Assembly: GCA_937919925.1 (NCBI GenBank)
Contig: CALFOT010000081.1
Coordinates: 1-55,157, forward strand
Direction of reading: 5' to 3'
DNA from: an uncultured bacterium
GTDB taxonomy: Bacteria > Planctomycetota > UBA1135
Length of the DNA stretch: 55,157 nt
Under the pieces are notes generated by a model that was not told the DNA's origin, searched no databases, and saw nothing but the letters and a program-made list of their open reading frames with translations. A program made the position numbers and the translations under genes. Positions 18,122-26,082 of the stretch are shown piece after piece. Positions within the stretch are counted from its first letter, which is position 1. Each line of letters starts with the position of its first letter.

Positions 18122-19398
18122 TTACCTAAATCTTTTTGTGCCAAACGACGCCCGGTTTCGCGCAGGCGTTCCAAAAGGGCATCCCCCATCGGAAGCTCGC
18201 GTAGAGTCTGACGCAGTGCAATCAATGGTACCTGCACGGTCTGCTCGGCGAGCCGTTTTGCAAAGGCTACAAACAACTGACTATCTTCTTCACTTAAGTG
18301 CGAGAGGCGCGTGACCAGCCAGCGATCGACCTCGTTTTGGCTGCGTGCCTCCACTGATTCGCGCAGTTTTTGCGCAACTGGCCCAAGATTACGGCGGAAA
18401 ATCTTCTCCCGGAACTTTAAGGAGCCTTCGCGCAAGTAAGGGCGCACCTCACGGCCGAGCTTCTCGGCAACCTTCTGATTTTCTTCGACGCGGCGGCCGA
18501 CTTCGAGCACATCCAAGCGCGTAAAGCGGGGAAGCGCCGAGATTGCTGGCTCGGTATCCGCAGGCACGCCGAGATCCAGGATCAGGCGTGGGCGCTCTTG
18601 TTTTGGCAAGCTCGCGCACAATTCCGCGGAAATAACGGGTTCTTCGGAAGCCGTGGCGGTGACCATGTAATCAAAATCTTGCGGCCAGACTTGAAAATGT
18701 TCCAGCTGCTGCCAGGTGCCTCCAAAACGCTGCGCAAGTTCTTCTGCCTTGGCGCCCGTGCGGTTGACAAAATGCAGTTTGATGCCGTTCCAACCAGACA
18801 AACGCGATGCCAAAGTAGTGGTCATTTCGCCGCTGCCCACCAACACCACGCGACCACCTTCTCCTTGCACCTGCCTACGCAACACATCGGCGGCCACTTC
18901 CGAAACCGAAGTTGGCATGTTGGCGTAATCCACTTGCTCGCGCACATGGCACGATAACTTCAAAGCTTCATCAGCGAGCATACCGAGCCACTGACCACAA
19001 ACTTCCTGCTCGCGTGCCTCAATCAGCGCCTTGCGGAACTGGCCTACAACTTGCTCATCGCCGAGCACCAAAGAATCCAAGCCACACAATAGAGCGTTGA
19101 GGTGGCGATGGACGGCGTCGCCACTCATGGCGATACAAGTGGAATCGGCCAAAGCACGCAGCTCTGGAGAATCCGGGAACATCCAATTGGCAAAAGAACG
19201 GAGGACGTAATCCGGTGATTGACGGTCATGACAAACCCAGTACACCTCCACGCGGTTGCAGGTGGAGAGCATGATGAGCTCATCCACACCCAAGGCGAGA
19301 CGCAGCTCTTCCAGCTGGGTGGGTTTCTTGGCGAAGAATCCGATTTCCTCTGCCGAAGCACGACGATGGGAAATGCCTACGAGTCCGAAGCGTTCCAT
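18118..19398 (-). CDS. hemA: Glutamyl-tRNA reductase
   Basis: HemA reduces glutamyl-tRNA(Glu) to glutamate-1-semialdehyde with NADPH, the committed step of tetrapyrrole synthesis. The 426-residue protein shows V-G-I-S-H-R-R-A-S, the catalytic-Cys motif L-S-T-C-N-R-V-E-V-Y, an NADPH Rossmann motif V-L-V-G-S-G-E-M, and a C-terminal helical dimerisation region. It is the first gene of the heme operon, so the promoter should lie in the 292 bp between it and the divergent glnA. No obvious strong -35/-10 pair was found by eye. Confidence 0.95.
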   Translation of the reverse strand: MERFGLVGISHRRASAEEIGFFAKKPTQLEELRLALGVDELIMLSTCNRVEVYWVCHDRQSPDYVLRSFANWMFPDSPELRALADSTCIAMSGDAVHRHLNALLCGLDSLVLGDEQVVGQFRKALIEAREQEVCGQWLGMLADEALKLSCHVREQVDYANMPTSVSEVAADVLRRQVQGEGGRVVLVGSGEMTTTLASRLSGWNGIKLHFVNRTGAKAEELAQRFGGTWQQLEHFQVWPQDFDYMVTATASEEPVISAELCASLPKQERPRLILDLGVPADTEPAISALPRFTRLDVLEVGRRVEENQKVAEKLGREVRPYLREGSLKFREKIFRRNLGPVAQKLRESVEARSQNEVDRWLVTRLSHLSEEDSQLFVAFAKRLAEQTVQVPLIALRQTLRELPMGDALLERLRETGRRLAQKDLGK

Positions 19399-19690
19399 GA
19401 GTAGTTTCGCCTATCAGGCGGGGTTGTTATGAATAGAATACCACATACTCTGAAATAGGTCGGCGAAATTCGTGATTAATATTTGGATGTTTTGGTAGTT
19501 TTTTTCCGGATGACGCCGTGGGCATATTTTGCACATATCAACTGTCACTTTCTTGATTTCATGCGTTTTTTTCGGCGTAATGCGCTGTACTTTTTCAGAT
19601 TTCGCAATTAAACTGTATTTCCTACTTGGAAACTCTATCATTTGCGCGTTCCTAAGTCCCTTCACCCACTGCCTCGCCTCCAATTTCACC
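19399..19690. promoter_or_regulatory. Divergent intergenic region between the heme operon and glutamine synthetase
   Basis: This 292 bp stretch is noticeably more AT-rich than the flanking genes. It must carry the promoters for hemA (leftward) and glnA (rightward). I could not assign -35/-10 boxes with confidence. The glnA frame stays open through much of it (from 19529), but the upstream translation is Cys/Phe-rich and does not resemble any glutamine synthetase. No tRNA, hairpin terminator or known riboswitch core was recognised. Confidence 0.4.
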
Positions 19691-21088
19691 ATGGAAAACC
19701 TCAGCGCCGTCACCCAAGCCTGCCTCGATGTCACTAAAAACATGAGCCGAGATGCCATTCTCGCCCATATGCGCAAGCACGATGTCCGTTTTCTGCGCTT
19801 GCAGTTCACCGATATCTCCGGCACCAACAAAAACGTGGAAGTGCCGGCCAGCCAGTTCGAGAAAGCTCTCGATGGCGAAATCATGTTTGATGGCTCCTCG
19901 ATTGAGGGCTTCACTCGGATTGAAGAGTCGGACATGTTGCTGAGCCCAGATCTCAACACTTATCGGGTAGACCCGTGGCCCAGTGAAGGCCTCAGTTACA
20001 GCCGCCACGGTCTGATTGCACACATCATCTGCGATGTCTTCCGCCTTCCCGAAGGCACTCCTTTTGAGGGCTGCCCTCGCGGCATCCTGAAGCGCGTTTG
20101 TGCCGAAGCCAAGGCGATGGGTTATGAAATGAACGCCGGTCCCGAGGCGGAGTTTTTTCTGTTCCAGCGCACCAAGGATGGCGAAGCCACCACCATCACC
20201 CACGATGCCGCCGGCTATTTCGATCTCGCCCCCACCGACCTTGGTGAGCAGTGTCGTCGCGAAATCGTCATCGCCCTTGAGCAACTCGGTTTTGAAATCG
20301 AAGCTTCGCACCACGAGGTTGCAGCCGGTCAACACGAAATCGATTTCAAATATGGCGACGCCGTCGAAACCGCCGACAAGCTCACCGTGTTCCGTTTTGT
20401 CGTGCGCAAGATCGCGCGAGATATGGGTCTGCACGCCACCTTTATGCCGAAGCCTATTTTTGGTATCAACGGTTCAGGTATGCACGTGCACATGTCCCTG
20501 TTTGAAGGTGGCAAAAACATTTTCTTCCAAGAGGGCGCGGCCGACGATGGCGTTTCCGACTTGATGCGCTGGTATGTCGGTGGCCTGCTCGAACACGGCC
20601 GTTCACTCTGCGCAATCACCAACCCCACCGTCAACTCCTACAAGCGTTTGGTGCCCGGCTATGAAGCACCTACACATCTCGCTTGGTCGATGCGCAACCG
20701 CTCGCCGCTGATTCGCGTTCCGGCCCGCCGCGGCATCGGTACGCGTTGCGAAATGCGCATGCCAGATCCTTCGTGTAATCCATACTTGGCGTTCGCCGTG
20801 ATGCTCGCTGCCGGCCTTGATGGCATCCGCAACAAAATTGACCCACCACTGCCAGTAACCGGCAACGTTTATAAGATGAGTCAGCGCGAACGTGCACGCT
20901 TGAAAATCAAGAGTTTGCCAGCCAACTTAGGCGAAGCAATTTTGCAGCTTGAGAAAAGCGCACTGATCAAAGAAGCTCTCGGGGAACACGCCTTTACACA
21001 GTTCATTCACGCCAAGCGGGCGGAGTGGCAAGAGTACATCGCGATGGTCCACCCTTGGGAAGTGGATCGCTACCTTACGCGGATGTAA
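19691..21088 (+). CDS. glnA: Glutamine synthetase type I (alpha-like)
   Basis: GlnA ligates ammonia to glutamate with ATP. The protein matches GSI along its full length, with V-M/I-M-F-D-G-S-S-I-E-G-F, the catalytic segments G-P-E-A-E-F-F-L-F and A-S-H-H-E-V-A-A-G-Q-H-E-I-D, N-G-S-G-M-H, and N-P-T-V-N-S-Y-K-R-L-V-P-G-Y-E-A-P. It resembles the Bacillus/thermophile GSI-alpha form. The Tyr-containing adenylylation loop of the enterobacterial beta form is not seen; that position reads N-V-Y-K-M-S-Q-R. The ATG at 19691 gives 465 residues, and ATG 19742 would give 448, nearer the family norm. The stop overlaps the convergent pdxA end by 14 bases. Confidence 0.93.
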   Translation: MENLSAVTQACLDVTKNMSRDAILAHMRKHDVRFLRLQFTDISGTNKNVEVPASQFEKALDGEIMFDGSSIEGFTRIEESDMLLSPDLNTYRVDPWPSEGLSYSRHGLIAHIICDVFRLPEGTPFEGCPRGILKRVCAEAKAMGYEMNAGPEAEFFLFQRTKDGEATTITHDAAGYFDLAPTDLGEQCRREIVIALEQLGFEIEASHHEVAAGQHEIDFKYGDAVETADKLTVFRFVVRKIARDMGLHATFMPKPIFGINGSGMHVHMSLFEGGKNIFFQEGAADDGVSDLMRWYVGGLLEHGRSLCAITNPTVNSYKRLVPGYEAPTHLAWSMRNRSPLIRVPARRGIGTRCEMRMPDPSCNPYLAFAVMLAAGLDGIRNKIDPPLPVTGNVYKMSQRERARLKIKSLPANLGEAILQLEKSALIKEALGEHAFTQFIHAKRAEWQEYIAMVHPWEVDRYLTRM

Positions 21089-22085
21089 GGCGCCGTTTTG
21101 CGAGGTCGATTCCGCGCTCTAAGCTAAAGCGAAATGCGCGCGAATCGGCCTTGCCGGTGCGGGCGATATCGTAGGCCGCCCCATGCATGGGTGAGGTGCG
21201 CAAGATGTTGCTGCCAACGAAAACCGTGAAGGCGGATTCTCGAGGCAACATGCGCAATGGCAGGAATGCCTGATCGTGGTAAAGCGCAATAACAATATCC
21301 CATTCGCCGCGATAGCCTTGACCAAAGACGACATCGGGTACCGCTGGGCCAGCGGTGTGAAAGCCCCACTCTTCACGAGCAATTGCAATAGCTGGCTCAA
21401 GTACCAGTTGTTCCTCATCGCCAAAAGCCCCGCCTTCTCCCGCGTGAGGATTCAGCCCTGCAAGCACAATTCGCGGCGCGGAAATCCCTAGCGTTTCACT
21501 GGCGGCTTCATGCGCAAGACGAATTTGCTTGGCCACGAAACGGGGATCCAATTTGCCAATGGCCTGGCGCAAAGACATGTGGCGCGTTGCGACCAACACC
21601 CGCAGGTCACCCGAGCAGGCCAACATTCCATAACGATTGGAACGACAAGTTTCGCCAAGGATTTGCGTTTGCCCTTCAAACGGATAGCCCGCCAGATGCA
21701 TACTTATTTTATGAATGGGCGGCGTGACCATCACATCCGCTTCCTTTTCGATACACAAATTGGCGCAGCGCAAAACCGCCTCGACGCTGGCCATGCCAAA
21801 CTCTGCCGACGGCACCCCTGGTGCGGCGGTTGGCATGGGAGATTCCAATTCCAAAACAGGAACTGGTGATTCTGGTGGCAGGGAGAAAGCATCCTCAGCA
21901 CGCGCGACCGACTGCAACTCAATGGCAATTCCTAACTCAGCAGCAATTGCTGTAAGGGCAACACGATGTCCAAGGATTAACGGCCTACACGCCTCACGCA
22001 AAGTGCCGTCGCTTAGAGAATGAAGAAGGACCTCGGGGGCAATACCCCCGAGGTCCCCTTGCGGAACCACAACTCGCGGTTCCAT
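21075..22085 (-). CDS. pdxA: 4-hydroxythreonine-4-phosphate dehydrogenase (PdxA family)
   Basis: PdxA oxidises 4-phosphohydroxy-L-threonine in the DXP-dependent branch of pyridoxal phosphate synthesis. The 336-residue protein has the N-terminal G-D-L-G-G-I-A-P-E motif, the central L-N-P-H-A-G-E-G-G segment, a Y-H-D-Q metal-binding His/Asp motif and a C-terminal R-T-S-P-M-H-G-A-A-Y-D-I-A stretch. It follows the exported-protein gene by two bases and so belongs to the sigma-factor operon. Codons 10-20 form a perfect GC-rich hairpin (separate entry). Its product, PLP, is the cofactor of HemL encoded nearby, although on a separate transcript. PdxA2-like enzymes of other pathways cannot be excluded. 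Confidence 0.88.
   Translation of the reverse strand: MEPRVVVPQGDLGGIAPEVLLHSLSDGTLREACRPLILGHRVALTAIAAELGIAIELQSVARAEDAFSLPPESPVPVLELESPMPTAAPGVPSAEFGMASVEAVLRCANLCIEKEADVMVTPPIHKISMHLAGYPFEGQTQILGETCRSNRYGMLACSGDLRVLVATRHMSLRQAIGKLDPRFVAKQIRLAHEAASETLGISAPRIVLAGLNPHAGEGGAFGDEEQLVLEPAIAIAREEWGFHTAGPAVPDVVFGQGYRGEWDIVIALYHDQAFLPLRMLPRESAFTVFVGSNILRTSPMHGAAYDIARTGKADSRAFRFSLERGIDLAKRRLTSA
22028..22056 (-). repeat. Perfect 12-bp inverted repeat inside the pdxA 5' coding region
   Basis: Arms 22028-22039 and 22045-22056 are exact reverse complements (GGACCTCGGGGG and its complement) with a five-base loop. The element falls in codons 10-20 of pdxA, in the motif G-D-L-G-G-I-A-P-E. In mRNA it would be a very stable hairpin just after translation starts, able to lower pdxA expression relative to the upstream operon genes. 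There is no T-run, so it is not a classical terminator. Confidence 0.7.
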
Positions 22086-22087
22086 GG

Positions 22088-22735
22088 TTATTCTGGCGTG
22101 TAACTCACTGTCACAAGATTTCCGACTGCAGAGATATTGATCACCAAGACCGGCGCAACATTATTGACGCTTTGAATCCTAACCACGCCATTGGCCACCG
22201 GGGCAGGCGAGGCTGCAATCATCATCAGGGGCAGGTTAATTACATTTGTGGTAATCGAACGCGAGTTATTACCAATCGTAGAGGTCAGGGTTGCCGTGCC
22301 TCCAAGGTAGTCATTAGGCAACCATTGCTGTAGCCACATAAATGCCTTGCGTGCATCTGCGCGCGCAACTTGGATGAAGCCATCGTGCACTAAGCCGACT
22401 GTAGTGTAGAGGCCGCCGCGGTTTAACATTCCATAAGGCGTGCCATTCGCATCAAGAATTTGATTGCTTAAATCCTGGCCACCGAGCATGCCGAGCACCG
22501 CTACCAAAGAATTCCCTGAAGAGCCGGCACCAAACATCAAGTCCAGCTCTGGGTTGATCGCGCAAGGAAGGCTACCAACTACTGGGTTATCGCCGTGGTC
22601 TCCGGTACCACCATTCTCCACATTCCCCTGTGACGAAATCAGTAGCGGAGAAGTGGCAAGAAGGAACATCCCACCTAGGAGCGCGGCAAAAAATGCCGGC
22701 TTCATAAGGTACTTGAATGCTGTCCTATTTTTCAT
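22088..22735 (-). CDS. Exported or membrane-anchored protein of unknown function
   Basis: I do not recognise this 215-residue protein. ATG 22735 is chosen because it lies four bases after the stop of the preceding gene and starts M-K-N-R-T directly before a hydrophobic segment (about residues 11-33), which looks like a signal peptide or anchor. The mature part is rich in Gly, Asn, Ser, Val and Thr, including an H-G-D-N-P stretch and repeated short beta-strand-like V-x-I/V-x-V patterns near the C-terminus, suggesting a small secreted beta domain. It follows the sigma factor and zinc-finger/TPR genes and precedes pdxA. A longer frame to 22864 would overlap the upstream gene and is rejected. Confidence 0.6.
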   Translation of the reverse strand: MKNRTAFKYLMKPAFFAALLGGMFLLATSPLLISSQGNVENGGTGDHGDNPVVGSLPCAINPELDLMFGAGSSGNSLVAVLGMLGGQDLSNQILDANGTPYGMLNRGGLYTTVGLVHDGFIQVARADARKAFMWLQQWLPNDYLGGTATLTSTIGNNSRSITTNVINLPLMMIAASPAPVANGVVRIQSVNNVAPVLVINISAVGNLVTVSYTPE

Positions 22736-22739
22736 CGTA

Positions 22740-23774
22740 TTAAGCGGCAAAAAATGCCGGTTCCAGTTGTTCGAGTTCTGTGCGGCAAGTCCTGTCGACC
22801 TGCAGCGACTCCAGAAGGTGATCGGAGCTCTGCAGCCAATCCACAACGGTTGGCCAAAGCTCACTGTATTCGCTGCGAATCAAACACAGCATTTCCAACG
22901 CTTTTGGCATTTCGCAAAGCGAAATATGCTCAACTGCGATGTTGTAAAGAACAAAGGCGAATTCTGGCTGGTGGTGAACCAAGCCACTCGTAACCACCCA
23001 GCGGTAGTATCGTAAGGCCCGACGGTGGTCTTTGTTGCGATCATGAATCAAGCCAAGTTGAATAGCGGCGTGTGCGCGATTCAAGAGTCGATCCGTATTC
23101 AAGAAAACCTCAAGGTACTCAGCTTGGGCCAAATCTTGGTTGTTTTGGGCTTGGTGTACAAAACCAAGGTAAATGTGGGCTTCTGCAAAACGTGGCTTGA
23201 GGCGCAAAGCCTCAGAAAGAAAACCACGTGCTTTTTCGAGATGAGAAGAAGCGCTGCCTGCCATGGGCGTAAAAGGAGTTTCACAAACACCACTACGCTG
23301 CGCTAGGTTTGCGATTTCAGCGGCTTCACCGCTCTCGAAACTATCAATTTCAACGGGCTCCTCGGCAATACGCACCAGGTATTCACCATCTGTGCCAGCC
23401 AGAGTGTAAGCCTTGCCCAGTTCATAGAGAGTACCGGCCAAACGACGAACGATTTCCGAATCCGTGAGGCCCTCAAAAATATCATGACCAGGTAGGCGCG
23501 ATAAGCGACGCGCCAGCGAACCGGGCACGGCCATATCGCGATGAGCCAAAGCCTGTAAACGCACTGCGTGGAAGAAATCTGAGCAATCAGAACAAGCTTC
23601 TAAGTGAGCTAAGGTGCGACGGGCATGCTCTTCAGGAACTTCGCCATCAAAAAGTGCGCTTAAGCCGCGCTGGAATCCGGCACAAACCATCGGTGATGCG
23701 GAACTCCCGTTGCGAATGGCATCATGGAAGCCCGTAAAAGCCGTGCGATCGGCCGACGCATCGTAGAAGCTCAT
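22740..23774 (-). CDS. Zinc-finger anti-sigma-like protein with TPR repeats
   Basis: The 344-residue protein has an H-x3-C-x2-C motif (H-L-E-A-C-S-D-C) near residue 52, characteristic of zinc-binding anti-sigma domains. TPR-like helices follow from about residue 170 on, for example A-E-A-H-I-Y-L-G-F and A-A-I-Q-L-G-L-I. No membrane segment is visible, unlike many anti-sigma factors, so sensing is probably cytoplasmic. The start overlaps the sigma-factor stop as ATGA. The likely role is to bind and hold the sigma factor encoded just upstream, with the TPR part receiving the signal. Function is inferred from motif and position. Confidence 0.7.
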   Translation of the reverse strand: MSFYDASADRTAFTGFHDAIRNGSSASPMVCAGFQRGLSALFDGEVPEEHARRTLAHLEACSDCSDFFHAVRLQALAHRDMAVPGSLARRLSRLPGHDIFEGLTDSEIVRRLAGTLYELGKAYTLAGTDGEYLVRIAEEPVEIDSFESGEAAEIANLAQRSGVCETPFTPMAGSASSHLEKARGFLSEALRLKPRFAEAHIYLGFVHQAQNNQDLAQAEYLEVFLNTDRLLNRAHAAIQLGLIHDRNKDHRRALRYYRWVVTSGLVHHQPEFAFVLYNIAVEHISLCEMPKALEMLCLIRSEYSELWPTVVDWLQSSDHLLESLQVDRTCRTELEQLEPAFFAA

Positions 23775-24730
23775 GCGCCTTCCTCCAGGTTACGAACAAT
23801 CTTCTGTTTGGCGGACTTCAACGTGGTGAACCGGCCTCTGGGGCGCGCCGATTTCTCGACTGCCGGAGCCGGAGCAAACATGCGATCATCTGCCGCACTT
23901 GCCCGGCCGGCGTCGGCGCGGGTGCTAAATGGAGCGGATTTTTCACGCTCGGGCGACGCTTCTCCAGCGGCGGAAAACTTACGCTTCATAATCGTGAAAA
24001 TCTTGCGCCGTGCGCGGAAGATCCGCATTTTGAGGTTCTCAACCCGCACTTCAAGTTCCGCAGCTGCATCTTTGTAGGCAAGGCCATCAACCTCTACCAA
24101 ATACAAGGCGCGTTTTTCGCGCGGCGTGAGACAGCGATAGGCCTCTTGGTAGAAGTGCAGGTAGAGCATCCAGGCGCCAATGAGCTGCTCGTTGGTTTCC
24201 TTATCTTCCGATTGCTGGAGTGGCGTGAGGCCGTCGAAATCCTCGGGCTCGAGGTTCGGTAGATCACGGTCGGAATCGCGGTCGGGGCTAGTTAAGGAGA
24301 CCACGTGGTTGCGCTGAGCCTTACGGCTATGCTTCAACGTGGTGTTGCGCACGATGGAGTGAGTCCAGTTGCGGAACGCCGACGGCTTGGTGGAATCGAA
24401 ATTCTTCGGGTAGCGGTAGATGTTGAAAAACACCTCTTGCAAAACATCGTTTGCACCTACCGAAAAAAAGCTACGCCGCAGGTGATGGTAAATCAACCGC
24501 ATCACCCCATCTTGGTTCAGCTCGAAAAGAAGCCCGAAAGCTTCGTTCGAGGCCGTTTCCGCATAGATCGCCATCAGTTCCGTAGACAATCGATCACGCT
24601 CGCGGGAATCTAAATCGCCCAAGCGGCTGCTAAATTCCAGCAAACGGCTATGCCCAACCTCACGAGCAAAAGCTTCCAGCCGGGCGGCGAAGCTTTCAAT
24701 CTGTTCGGTTTTTAGGGGGGCGAAGCTCAT
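23771..24730 (-). CDS. ECF-type RNA polymerase sigma factor with C-terminal extension
   Basis: Region 2 is recognisable at about residues 85-135 (D-V-L-Q-E-V-F-F-N-I-Y-R then F-R-N-W), and region 4 at about 195-245 (L-T-P-R-E-K-R-A-L-Y-L-V ... A-Y-K-D-A-A-A-E-L). Together they direct RNA polymerase to promoters. At 319 residues it is much longer than the usual ~190-residue ECF factor. There is an N-terminal helical addition of about 60 residues and a tail of about 70 residues rich in Ala, Ser, Arg and Lys. It is the first gene of the operon sigma / zinc-finger-TPR / exported protein / pdxA. The 171 bp upstream contain a small inverted repeat, TTTCTC and GAGAAA at 24779-24796. Confidence 0.8.
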   Translation of the reverse strand: MSFAPLKTEQIESFAARLEAFAREVGHSRLLEFSSRLGDLDSRERDRLSTELMAIYAETASNEAFGLLFELNQDGVMRLIYHHLRRSFFSVGANDVLQEVFFNIYRYPKNFDSTKPSAFRNWTHSIVRNTTLKHSRKAQRNHVVSLTSPDRDSDRDLPNLEPEDFDGLTPLQQSEDKETNEQLIGAWMLYLHFYQEAYRCLTPREKRALYLVEVDGLAYKDAAAELEVRVENLKMRIFRARRKIFTIMKRKFSAAGEASPEREKSAPFSTRADAGRASAADDRMFAPAPAVEKSARPRGRFTTLKSAKQKIVRNLEEGA

Positions 24731-24901
24731 TTGGTTAAGTAAGACTAGGACGTATCAGTGCTAGGGTAACACCGATAGTTTCTCAAATTCGAGAAATCTG
24801 GTCGCAACCACTTGGATTTCCCTTGGGGAAAACTTGTCTAGAACAGTGTTAGAAAGGGGAAAAATTGTGGACAACTCATGAGAAACCCAAGAAAAACAGC
24901 T

Positions 24902-25450
24902 CTAATAACCTGTTTCTTGAAGGATTGCCTCAATTTCCTGTGCATTACTATGCACCAGCTGCAATCCAGAGTCTTCCGTCATCGCCGCGCGTGAAAAACT
25001 AGCGGCAGCCAAGAGATCTCCCTCGACGAAATGAATCGCGGCGATGCTGGTCAAGCAGCGAGCTCGCATGGCGCGACAGGTCGCTCTCAGCAAGGCCTGC
25101 ACATACATGTCGCGGCCCTCTTGCACGGCTCCAGAACGAAAAAGGCACGCAGCAATGGTTAAATCCAGGTGAGCAGAATCATTGCCGAGCTCGCGTGACC
25201 GCGCGCATAACTCCAACGGCTTGAGCACGCGTAAATCCAAGTGTTCATGGCCCAGTTCGTTTACCTCAGCCTGTAAATCGCGCAAACTTGGACCAAGCAA
25301 ACTGGAATCTGGGAAATAGCCCGCCAAGCCATCGCGACGCATCTCTAGCAAGGTTGCGGCTTGATGAAGGCGCCAGGCCAAAACCCGTCTGGTTTCCGCT
25401 TGGCAGACGCCGTGCAAAACCTGCAACCGCTGAGAGGAGAGCGACTTCAC
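24902..25450 (-). CDS. Small TPR-like helical protein, partner of the upstream sigma-like factor
   Basis: This 182-residue protein is predicted to be all-helical, with Ala/Leu-rich repeats such as A-R-C-L-T-S-I-A-A-I-H-F-V-E-G-D-L that look TPR-like. It lacks the zinc-finger motif found in the comparable protein of the next module. Its start overlaps the sigma-like gene's stop as ATGA, so the two are translationally coupled. The parallel with the neighbouring sigma/zinc-finger-TPR pair suggests a sigma-binding or signal-receiving role; there is no direct evidence. Confidence 0.6.
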   Translation of the reverse strand: MKSLSSQRLQVLHGVCQAETRRVLAWRLHQAATLLEMRRDGLAGYFPDSSLLGPSLRDLQAEVNELGHEHLDLRVLKPLELCARSRELGNDSAHLDLTIAACLFRSGAVQEGRDMYVQALLRATCRAMRARCLTSIAAIHFVEGDLLAAASFSRAAMTEDSGLQLVHSNAQEIEAILQETGY

Positions 25451-26082
25451 TCCAAATCCGTATCGCGCTCCTCATGAACAAAGTTTGATTCTCGCGCTTG
25501 CGGCGCGCGCCAGCCACGCGGCAACTGCAAGGCTGGGGCGCCCCCTTGAACACGCGCCCAAATTCGAACCAGATTTTCTGCCGCGGACCCCTGCGGAATC
25601 CCGGTATAGCTCGCAACCTCTTCTACGCTGCAACGCTCCACCATATACAGGTACAGCAAAGCACGGTCTTCAATGGGCAAACGATTGAAGCGCTGCTGGA
25701 GTTGCGCCGAAGGTTCGCCACTGGCGCCATTCGTCGCACCAAGCTCGTTGCAGGGGTTTGCCACATCGCGAAGAATGATGGATTCAATCCAAATTTGGAA
25801 TATCAAATGCGACTTCGGCAAGCTCTCGCGGCGACATGATTTGGCGAACATTCGCGCAATCACCATTTCCTTAGGCAACAACAGAAAGTGCCGGATGGTG
25901 ACGCCTTGAATTGCTTTCTCAATCCACGGACAAAGTAACTCGAATAACTTTCCTAGATAGTGAAAACGTTGACGGGGCGGAACCTCGAGAAACGCTTGAT
26001 ATTGCTGACAGGTTGCAAGCCAGTCGTCGGCAAGGCGCTGGTCGAGAAAAGGTGATTTCGGGGGAGCTGGTTTGCGGGACAT
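25447..26082 (-). CDS. Divergent ECF sigma-like protein
   Basis: The 211-residue protein has a convincing sigma region 4 near the C-terminus (L-P-I-E-D-R-A-L-L-Y-L-Y ... V-E-E-V-A-S-Y-T-G-I-P), including a helix-turn-helix. The region-2 part aligns with the other sigma factor in this window by spacing (F-E-L ... W-I-E-S-I-I-L) but has lost the usual D-x-x-Q-E-x-F motif. It is either a highly divergent sigma factor or a sigma-derived regulator. ATG 26082 (M-S-R-K) was chosen; the frame stays open to 26151. The next gene is coupled by ATGA. Confidence 0.6.
   Translation of the reverse strand: MSRKPAPPKSPFLDQRLADDWLATCQQYQAFLEVPPRQRFHYLGKLFELLCPWIEKAIQGVTIRHFLLLPKEMVIARMFAKSCRRESLPKSHLIFQIWIESIILRDVANPCNELGATNGASGEPSAQLQQRFNRLPIEDRALLYLYMVERCSVEEVASYTGIPQGSAAENLVRIWARVQGGAPALQLPRGWRAPQARESNFVHEERDTDLE

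Noticed and set aside
19652-20434. 260-codon minus-strand ORF
   Set aside because: Antisense shadow of glutamine synthetase, whose motifs are intact on the plus strand.
24865-24874. DnaA-box-like sequence TTGTGGACAA
   Set aside because: A single copy without clustered boxes, an AT-rich unwinding region or dnaA/dnaN genes; no support for an origin.
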